A DNA stretch of 10,628 nt, taken from NCBI GenBank assembly GCA_001003205.1, contig LCOU01000006.1, positions 1 to 10,628 of the forward strand, written 5' to 3'. Both the position numbers and the translations under genes were made by a program. Source of the stretch: Parcubacteria group bacterium GW2011_GWA2_47_8b (lineage in GTDB: Bacteria > Patescibacteriota > Minisyncoccia > UBA6257 > WO2-44-18). How positions within the stretch are numbered: position 1 is the stretch's first letter; the number at the start of each line of letters is the position of its first letter. This document shows, piece after piece, positions 6,330 to 10,628 of the stretch. The notes beneath the pieces were generated by a model. That model did no database searches, had not been told where the DNA came from, and was given only the letters and a program-made list of their open reading frames with translations.

Positions 6330-7383
6330 GGTTTATATTGCGATAGTCGTGACAATACTGGCAGGTTTTAACCTGCCAGTATTGTCGTTGGTTGAGGCTC
6401 AAGAAAAAGAGGGTGTTAGAATTCAGCCGGCGATTATAGAAGAACAAATCGGTCCCGGCGGGAGTTTTTCTTCTAAACTCCAAATAACCAATATCAGCGC
6501 CGAGCAAAAAACGTTTTATCTAGTAAAACGGGATATCAAAACGCTTTCGCCGCAAGGATCACCGATTTTTGCCGCCGAAGGAGAAAAAGCCGATTTTGAG
6601 ATAAGTCCCTGGATTCAATTTGAAAACAAACCACTAATTCTCGGTCCGGGTGAAACTCGGGAAATTTCTTTTACCATTGTCGTGCCGCCCGATGCCGCCC
6701 CCGGAGGCCATTTTGGCGGTATTTTTGCGGCGCTTGCTACCGAGCAGCCAAAGACAACCGGAATTAGCATCGGTTACCAAGTAGGAACGATCATCAATCT
6801 TAGAGTGTCTGGAGAGGTAATTGAGGAAGCGCAATTAAGCGAGTTTCGCAGTGAAAGATTAATTTATGGAAAACCGAAGGTGGTTTTTCTGGCGAAAGTG
6901 GAAAATTTCGGCAATGTTTTGGTGCGTCCTCACGGAATTTTGGAAATCTTTGATTTCCTCGGCAAGAAAGAAGCGGAAATTAGCGTGAATACTGAAGGAG
7001 CGGCCGTATTTCCAAAAACCGACCGAGAATACAAGGTTTCGTGGGAATCAGACAAGTTTCTAATTGGGCCATATAAGGCCGCGGTCAGTTTGGTTTATGG
7101 CCAAGATGGCCAGCAAACTGTTTATGACACTGCTTCATTCTGGATTTTACCCCTGCAAACCTTACTACTGATTGCCGGCGCTTTAATAATTAGCATTTTC
7201 GGCGCCGTTTTTCTGATCCGATTTTTTGTTAGAAAGAAATTGCGTCAAATTCTTAAACATGATGGGGCGGTTCCCGTCGTGCGCAGGCACAAAGCCGCCA
7301 CTTTCCTGCCGCTTTTCGTCTTGATTACCGTTTTGACGCTAGTATTACTGCTGTTAGCAATTTTATTTCTGCTGTTTGCTTAG
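6310..7383 (+). CDS. DUF916/DUF3324-like membrane-anchored Ig protein, copy 3
   Basis: A 357-residue protein with signal peptide (1-30, cut near VEA-QEK), a DUF916-like domain (36-165; FEISPWIQF, LILGPGETREISFTI, PGGHFGGIFA) and a DUF3324-like domain (175-277). The second domain has ENFGNVLVRPHG (198-209), SWE (244-246), GPYKA (253-257) and SFWILP (276-281). Two hydrophobic helices follow (about 281-304 and 332-357), separated by a basic cytoplasmic loop; the chain ends right after the second helix, at the point where copy 2 continues into its extra domain. The TTG start at 6310 overlaps the previous gene by 20 nt. It is preferred over GTG at 6349 because only the longer form has a basic n-region (MLRRFSK) before the hydrophobic core. 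The inverted repeat at 6351-6386 lies in the signal-peptide codons and could limit translation. Probable role is a membrane partner for the W-module surface protein encoded just upstream. Confidence 0.8.
   Translation: MLRRFSKVYIAIVVTILAGFNLPVLSLVEAQEKEGVRIQPAIIEEQIGPGGSFSSKLQITNISAEQKTFYLVKRDIKTLSPQGSPIFAAEGEKADFEISPWIQFENKPLILGPGETREISFTIVVPPDAAPGGHFGGIFAALATEQPKTTGISIGYQVGTIINLRVSGEVIEEAQLSEFRSERLIYGKPKVVFLAKVENFGNVLVRPHGILEIFDFLGKKEAEISVNTEGAAVFPKTDREYKVSWESDKFLIGPYKAAVSLVYGQDGQQTVYDTASFWILPLQTLLLIAGALIISIFGAVFLIRFFVRKKLRQILKHDGAVPVVRRHKAATFLPLFVLITVLTLVLLLLAILFLLFA
6351..6386. repeat. Perfect 17-bp inverted repeat inside a signal-peptide coding region
   Basis: The left arm GACAATACTGGCAGGTT (6351-6367) and right arm AACCTGCCAGTATTGTC (6370-6386) are exact reverse complements separated by only TT. 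In RNA this forms a long stable stem, with a few inner pairs opening for the loop. It begins 22 nt after the stop of the surface-protein gene and lies in frame within codons 14-26 of the next gene. No T-run follows, so it is not a standard intrinsic terminator. Possible roles are 3'-end protection of the upstream message, RNase cleavage, translational damping of the downstream gene, or a dimeric-protein site. Confidence 0.9.
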
Positions 7384-7647
7384 ATGACGGTTCGCAGGGT
7401 TTTCTTAATTCTTTTCTTGTTGGTTCTAATCTCAAGAGCTGGTTTAGCCGTGGAGATTGAAACAAGCGTGCCCCCGAATTCCGCAAATAATTTAAACCAG
7501 CGTCTGCAGGAAAAAGAAGGACAACTTTTAGAAAGAGAGAGAAACCTGAAATATATCTGGGTTGGAGGGGGATTTTTATTAGCGCTGGTTATTTTGAATT
7601 ATTATTTGGATTATAGACGTCGAAAAAGGGATCAAAATGGCTGTTAA
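7384..7647 (+). CDS. Small exported membrane protein with short coiled coil
   Basis: An 87-residue protein not assigned to any family. The N-terminus (1-22, MTVRRVFLILFLLVLISRAG) is a signal peptide or signal anchor. A Gln/Glu/Arg-rich helical segment follows (about 36-55, NLNQRLQEKEGQLLERERN) and looks like a short coiled coil. A membrane helix (57-76) then runs into a strongly basic end (RRRKR, 78-82), which by the positive-inside rule is cytoplasmic. The helical segment would therefore face outwards. The ATG directly follows the previous stop with no spacing, and the 3' end overlaps the next start by 11 nt, so the gene is firmly embedded in the operon. Its position between a DUF916-like anchor and the dockerin protein suggests an accessory of the surface assembly, but no function can be read from it. 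Confidence 0.75.
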   Translation: MTVRRVFLILFLLVLISRAGLAVEIETSVPPNSANNLNQRLQEKEGQLLERERNLKYIWVGGGFLLALVILNYYLDYRRRKRDQNGC

Positions 7648-8911
7648 GTTGTTTTTGATAGCCGCTGCCGCCACTCTTAGATTGGTAAGCGACACCCTTT
7701 CAACGTCAATTCCCTCAACAGCCGCCAATCACACGATCAAATTCACCACCGTTGGAGAAATTCCAGCTTCGGGAAAGATTGTCATTACGCCGGAGGCCGG
7801 AGATTTCAATATTCCCGCCGGTTTGGATTTTACCGATTTGGATCTTTTGATTAACGATGTCCAGAAGCCGCTAGCCGCTTCGGCGGGCTCCGGTTCAGGA
7901 AGCAACATCGGTTCGACGATTCTCTCGGGACTAACAGGGGAAATCGCTTTCACGCTTAATGACGCGGACGGCATTTCGGCCGGCGATTTGATAGAAATTC
8001 GTATTGGCACCAACGCAACGTTTGGCACAACTGGGGATTGGCAAATTACAAATCCCCCCGTTGTCGGATCTTATAAAATAACTATTGCCACTAAAACCAG
8101 TTCTGGGACGGTTATAGACCAACAAGATGCTATGGTTGCCATTGTTGAGTCGGTGGCAGTTTCTGCGCAAAAAGAAGCTCCTGCTCCAGTCCCTGTTCCG
8201 GCGCCCACCCCAACTCCTTCGCCAGGCCCCTCCGGAGGCGGAGGGCCGATAGCTATTCCGGAACTCCCAGCAATGTATACCGGATTGACTGGAACCGTGA
8301 CGGTATCGCCAAGTCTGGGGGCGCTGGTCATCCACCAAAATCCTGACGGCAGCTCGCTGCTTCTTGGAGTGCCTCGAGATTTTTGGCTTCGGCCAGTAAC
8401 TTTTTTTATTAACGTCATTTCTCCCAAAACATTAACTGCATTTCCACCGCCAAGGGGGTTAAGTTTTCTGGAAAATCACGTTTATAGTGTTTTGGCCACC
8501 GATAGTGAAGGGGATAATCTGCAGGTATTTTTCAAGCCGCTGGCAATGAAAGTGCGATATACGCCATTTCAAGCTAAATTAATCAGTCCCGCATCCATGA
8601 AAATCTATCTGGCTGTTTCGGGTAGTAATGCTTGGCAAGCAGTGCCGGGTTCCAAAGTTGAACTTGGCAGCAATGAAGTGGTTGCCCCGGTCAGCCGTCT
8701 GGGGCTTTTTGCTGTTTTGGGTTCGTCAACTCAATTAACAGTTCCGTCAGCCGTCGATTTTAGTTTGGATGGGCGAGTTGATTTAGTAGACTTTAGTGTC
8801 CTGCTTTTTAACTGGGGAAGGCCGGTCAATAATTTAGCAACAGATATCAACAAAGATGGATTGGTCGATCTTGTTGATTTTAGTATTTTCCTATTCTGGT
8901 GGACTGGCTGA
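7637..8911 (+). CDS. Secreted dockerin-bearing surface protein (module A + ZU5-like region + dockerin)
   Basis: A 424-residue exported protein. A very short signal peptide (about 1-12, MAVKLFLIAAAA) leads straight into module A (14-172), recognisable by LVSDTLSTSIPS, NHTIKFTT and IRIGTNATFGTTGDW, and homologous to module A of the protein at 5166-6329. A Pro/Gly linker (about 179-207) is followed by a beta-rich region (215-362) whose end (AWQAVPG...LGLFAVLG) resembles ZU5-type or autoproteolytic-type surface domains. The C-terminus (373-424) is a type I-like dockerin with two calcium loops: D374-x-S-x-D378-G-x-x-D382-x-x-D385 and D403-x-N-x-D407-G-x-x-D411-x-x-D414. Dockerins bind cohesins, and the next gene encodes one. 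No catalytic domain is present, so this is a structural rather than a cellulolytic dockerin protein. The start is constrained: the frame is closed upstream at 7595 with no other ATG, GTG or TTG. A weak AAGGG lies 6 nt ahead of it. Confidence 0.87.
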   Translation: MAVKLFLIAAAATLRLVSDTLSTSIPSTAANHTIKFTTVGEIPASGKIVITPEAGDFNIPAGLDFTDLDLLINDVQKPLAASAGSGSGSNIGSTILSGLTGEIAFTLNDADGISAGDLIEIRIGTNATFGTTGDWQITNPPVVGSYKITIATKTSSGTVIDQQDAMVAIVESVAVSAQKEAPAPVPVPAPTPTPSPGPSGGGGPIAIPELPAMYTGLTGTVTVSPSLGALVIHQNPDGSSLLLGVPRDFWLRPVTFFINVISPKTLTAFPPPRGLSFLENHVYSVLATDSEGDNLQVFFKPLAMKVRYTPFQAKLISPASMKIYLAVSGSNAWQAVPGSKVELGSNEVVAPVSRLGLFAVLGSSTQLTVPSAVDFSLDGRVDLVDFSVLLFNWGRPVNNLATDINKDGLVDLVDFSIFLFWWTG

Positions 8912-8931
8912 TTGTGGGGCATAATAATTTT

Positions 8932-10242
8932 ATGGCCAAGTTTTTCCTGTTCCTAATTTTGTTTTTGATCCCGCTAAGCGTTTTTGCTGCCGGCGCGACT
9001 TTAAGCATCCTGCCCGCCACCGGCGAATTTACTGTTGGCCAGACCGTTAAAACAACGATCTTTGTTCATTCCGGTGGCAACGCAATAAACGCAGCCGAAG
9101 CCACCCTCAATTTTCCAAGCGACCTTTTGCGAGTTGCCTCAATCTCAAAAGCCAATTCTATTTTCTCGCTATGGGCAGTTGAGCCATCTTTTGATAATGC
9201 CAAGGGAACTATTTCTTTTGCCGGAGGTACCACAAAGCCCTTTATTGGCTCTAGCGGTGAAGCGCTTTCCGTTGTTTTCCATGTAAAAAAGTCCGGTTTG
9301 GCTAGTCTTGCTTTGAACGGTGCCAGGACGCTCTTGGCCGACGGCCTGGGAACCGACGTGTTCGGCAGTTCGCAGGGCGCTAGCTGGAAATTAATGGCCG
9401 CAGCGCCGCAACCGGTAATTCCGGCCACAGGCTTGCCGTTAGCGCCCACAATTTGGTCCTCCACGCACCCCGACGAAAATAAGTGGTATAGCAATAAAAA
9501 TCCCAAATTTTCCTGGATGTTATCTCCCGATGTTGATGCGGTGAAACTTTTGTATGACCAATTTTCTGATTCGCAACCAACATTGCTTTATTCCCCGCCA
9601 ATCTCTGAACGGGAGTTGGGAGGAGTTCAGGATGGTATTTGGTATTTCCATATCCAATTCCGTAACGGCAAAGGGTGGGGAGAGACGGCACATTTCCGAG
9701 TTCAGATTGATACGGAACCGCCCGAACCGTTCGTAATTCAATTTTTAGATGGCAAAAAAACCATAAAGGCGCGGCCGAGGATTAATTTTGCAACCACTGA
9801 CGGGCTTTCTGGCATTGACCGCTATGAAATGAAGATTGACAGTGGCGAATGGCAAGAGGCGTCTTATATTTTACCGGCTCAAGAGCCGGGTGAACACTTG
9901 GTAGTTCTCCGAGCTTTCGACCGCGCAGGTAACATGACCGAAGCGCAGGATAGCTTCACCGTAGTAAGGGCCGATCTGCTTTACATCTTTATTCGAGTTG
10001 CCGCTGGACTAGCCATAGTCCTTGCGTTTTACCTAATATATTTCGTTGTCCGGTTCAAGAGGAAAACCAGAAACAAAATCCAATTAGCGGAAAAACAGCT
10101 CCACAAAACGTTTGATTACCTGCGCAACGCAATTGAAGAGCGTGTAAGGGACAAAGAAGCTTTGCGGCAATACAAAGATGAGCTTGATTCCGCCGAAAAA
10201 GCTTTGCAAAAAATGATTCAGCGAATCACCGACCATTCTTAG
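8932..10242 (+). CDS. Membrane-anchored cohesin protein with cytoplasmic coiled coil
   Basis: A 436-residue receptor-like protein. The signal peptide (1-20, cut after VFAA) precedes a cohesin domain (about 22-145): ATLSILPATGEFTVGQTVKT, AAEATLNFPSDLLRV, GTISFAGGTT and GEALSVVFHVKKSG are the standard cohesin strands. A linker leads to an Ig-like domain (172-262; STHPDENKWYSNKNPKFSW, DGIWYFHIQFRNGKGWG) and a second Ig-like domain (263-345; DRYEMKIDSGEW, LRAFDRAGN). A single membrane helix (349-373) is followed by a Lys/Glu-rich cytoplasmic tail (374-436) predicted to be a coiled coil. Its expected ligand is the dockerin encoded immediately upstream. ATG at 8932 is chosen over an in-frame GTG at 8899 because it gives a normal signal peptide, whereas the longer form would add MDWLIVGHNNF. 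Classical scaffoldin anchors use SLH or sortase signals; here a plain transmembrane helix does the job. No terminator follows directly. Confidence 0.9.
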   Translation: MAKFFLFLILFLIPLSVFAAGATLSILPATGEFTVGQTVKTTIFVHSGGNAINAAEATLNFPSDLLRVASISKANSIFSLWAVEPSFDNAKGTISFAGGTTKPFIGSSGEALSVVFHVKKSGLASLALNGARTLLADGLGTDVFGSSQGASWKLMAAAPQPVIPATGLPLAPTIWSSTHPDENKWYSNKNPKFSWMLSPDVDAVKLLYDQFSDSQPTLLYSPPISERELGGVQDGIWYFHIQFRNGKGWGETAHFRVQIDTEPPEPFVIQFLDGKKTIKARPRINFATTDGLSGIDRYEMKIDSGEWQEASYILPAQEPGEHLVVLRAFDRAGNMTEAQDSFTVVRADLLYIFIRVAAGLAIVLAFYLIYFVVRFKRKTRNKIQLAEKQLHKTFDYLRNAIEERVRDKEALRQYKDELDSAEKALQKMIQRITDHS

Positions 10243-10258
10243 CTTTATTTCCGCGGAC

Positions 10259-10287
10259 TTGCGTTATTTTTAGGCTTGTGGTAATAT
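10259..10287 (+). promoter_or_regulatory. Promoter of the small terminal gene
   Basis: A weak -35 TTGCGT (10259-10264) lies 17 nt before TAATAT (10282-10287). The latter is preceded by TG at 10279-10280, giving an extended -10 of the form TGnTAATAT that can compensate for a poor -35. Transcription would begin near 10294, leaving a leader of about 25 nt before the GTG, which includes a strong ribosome-binding site. Confidence 0.55.
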
Positions 10288-10307
10288 ACGGTCAGTTTAT
10301 AGGGACG

Positions 10308-10313
10308 AGGAGG
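10308..10313 (+). promoter_or_regulatory. Strong Shine-Dalgarno site AGGAGG
   Basis: AGGAGG ends 5 nt before the GTG at 10319. It fixes that start and is the only consensus ribosome-binding site in front of any gene in the window. Confidence 0.85.
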
Positions 10314-10318
10314 CTTTT

Positions 10319-10507
10319 GTGGAAGCGTTCCGGACAACGACGGCGGCCATTCTGTTTCTTGTCGGGTTGCTTGGTCTTGTTTTCGCGGTTGTCAGCTTCT
10401 TTCTGGAAGACTCCATCGATGTCGCGATAATCATCACGCTTTTCGCGTCGGTGGCGTTTGGTCTAAGTCGCGCCATCTGCAAGGGCTACGCCCGGCAGCG
10501 GGACTAG
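10319..10507 (+). CDS. Small two-helix membrane protein, unknown function
   Basis: A 62-residue protein with two hydrophobic helices (about 7-28 and 34-53) joined by an acidic turn (LEDSID) and ending in a basic tail (KGYARQRD). The even distribution suggests a helical hairpin in the cytoplasmic membrane. I do not recognise a family. The GTG start is set by the perfectly spaced AGGAGG, and the gene has its own extended -10 promoter and a strong terminator 7 nt after its TAG, so it is probably monocistronic. It uses more GC-ending codons (GCG, GTC, ATC, TTC) than the genes upstream, and it is the only one with a consensus ribosome-binding site. This points to a different expression regime, or possibly a different origin from the surface-protein operon. 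Confidence 0.72.
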   Translation: MEAFRTTTAAILFLVGLLGLVFAVVSFFLEDSIDVAIIITLFASVAFGLSRAICKGYARQRD

Positions 10508-10514
10508 AACTTGC

Positions 10515-10541
10515 CCCGCGGATTAATCCGCGGGTTTTTTT
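10515..10541 (+). terminator. Rho-independent terminator after the small membrane protein
   Basis: A perfect 20-base palindrome with arms CCCGCGGATT and AATCCGCGGG (10515-10534) is followed directly by seven T residues (10535-10541). It has a GC-rich stem base and sits 7 nt after the stop codon, a textbook intrinsic terminator. It may also end read-through from the nine-gene operon, since no other terminator lies between 10242 and here. Confidence 0.92.
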
Positions 10542-10580
10542 ATCCCACACATAAGTTTTATGTGTGGGATTTATTTTCGT
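10542..10580 (+). terminator. Second hairpin, weak terminator
   Basis: A 13-bp perfect stem (ATCCCACACATAA at 10542-10554 with its complement at 10558-10570) has a 3-nt loop and is followed by TTATTTTCGT. The T-rich tract is interrupted, so termination would be weaker than at the first hairpin. It begins immediately where the first terminator's T-run ends. Confidence 0.55.
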
Positions 10581-10588
10581 CCAAAACT

Positions 10589-10626
10589 AAAAAAACCGCT
10601 CCGAAGTACATTGGAGCGGTTTTTTT
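10589..10626. terminator. Bidirectional rho-independent terminator
   Basis: Seven A residues (10589-10595), CCGCTCC (10596-10602), a 10-nt loop, GGAGCGG (10613-10619) and seven T residues (10620-10626) form a symmetrical terminator that works on either strand. This arrangement is typical between convergent genes and suggests that a minus-strand gene ends just beyond the right edge. Confidence 0.88.
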
Positions 10627-10628
10627 AG

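Noticed and set aside
6351..6386. Intrinsic terminator after the surface-protein gene
   Set aside because: The stem is strong but no T-run follows on either strand, and it lies inside the coding region of the next gene.
7931..8338. Minus-strand open frame of 135 codons
   Set aside because: It lies wholly inside the dockerin protein gene, opposite a recognisable module and linker, and its product is low-complexity with no known motif.
7637..8911. Cellulosomal enzyme
   Set aside because: The dockerin is real, but the remaining domains are structural beta modules with no glycosidase or other catalytic signature.
9066..9506. Minus-strand open frame of 146 codons
   Set aside because: It is antisense to the cohesin domain, whose strands are clearly readable on the plus strand; no independent start signals are seen.
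1..10628. CRISPR array, tRNA, rRNA, insertion sequence or prophage genes
   Set aside because: No repeat-spacer pattern, cloverleaf, rRNA segment, transposase or phage structural gene could be found.

Overview
The window most likely comes from a member of the Candidate Phyla Radiation (Patescibacteria, Parcubacteria-like). The evidence is family resemblance: a dense single-strand run of exported proteins built from modules common in those genomes (a stalk protein with a YQGQLLDSDG head, a WRWF surface domain, a membrane-anchored cohesin, Ig-like proteins ending in FW[IV][IL]P plus a membrane helix). All reading frames are intact with TGA as a stop, which argues against the recoded lineages (Gracilibacteria, Absconditabacteria). 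Taxonomy is inferred, not proven.

Layout. Positions 1-417 (minus strand) hold the N-terminal 139 codons of a phosphoketolase running off the left edge. A 45-bp divergent promoter region (418-462) separates it from nine plus-strand genes (463-10242) packed with overlaps or gaps of at most 20 bases. A tenth small gene (10319-10507) has its own promoter and a strong Shine-Dalgarno site, so it looks like an independent unit. Three consecutive hairpins (10515-10626) close the window.

All nine clustered genes encode exported or membrane proteins, and none shows an enzyme signature. In order: (1) a stalk-like secreted protein; (2) a secreted protein with a WRWF module and a C-terminal beta module, here called W; (3) and (4) DUF916/DUF3324-like membrane-anchored Ig proteins, the second with an extra exported C-terminal domain; (5) a Thr/Ser/Asp-rich surface protein made of module A plus module W; (6) a third DUF916/DUF3324-like anchor; (7) a tiny membrane protein; (8) module A again, here followed by a Pro-rich linker, a ZU5-like region and a dockerin; (9) a membrane-anchored cohesin with a cytoplasmic coiled coil.

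Working model (inference): the operon builds a cell-surface assembly with two parallel non-covalent attachment routes. W-module proteins (2 and 5) would be held by the DUF916-like anchors (3, 4, 6), as WxL proteins are by their partners in Firmicutes. The dockerin protein (8) would dock on the cohesin (9). Proteins 5 and 8 share an N-terminal module but carry different C-terminal modules, which suggests the same surface building block is attached by either route.

There is no gene-free stretch longer than 300 bases. The gap 10243-10318 holds only the promoter and leader of the last gene, and 10508-10628 only hairpins.
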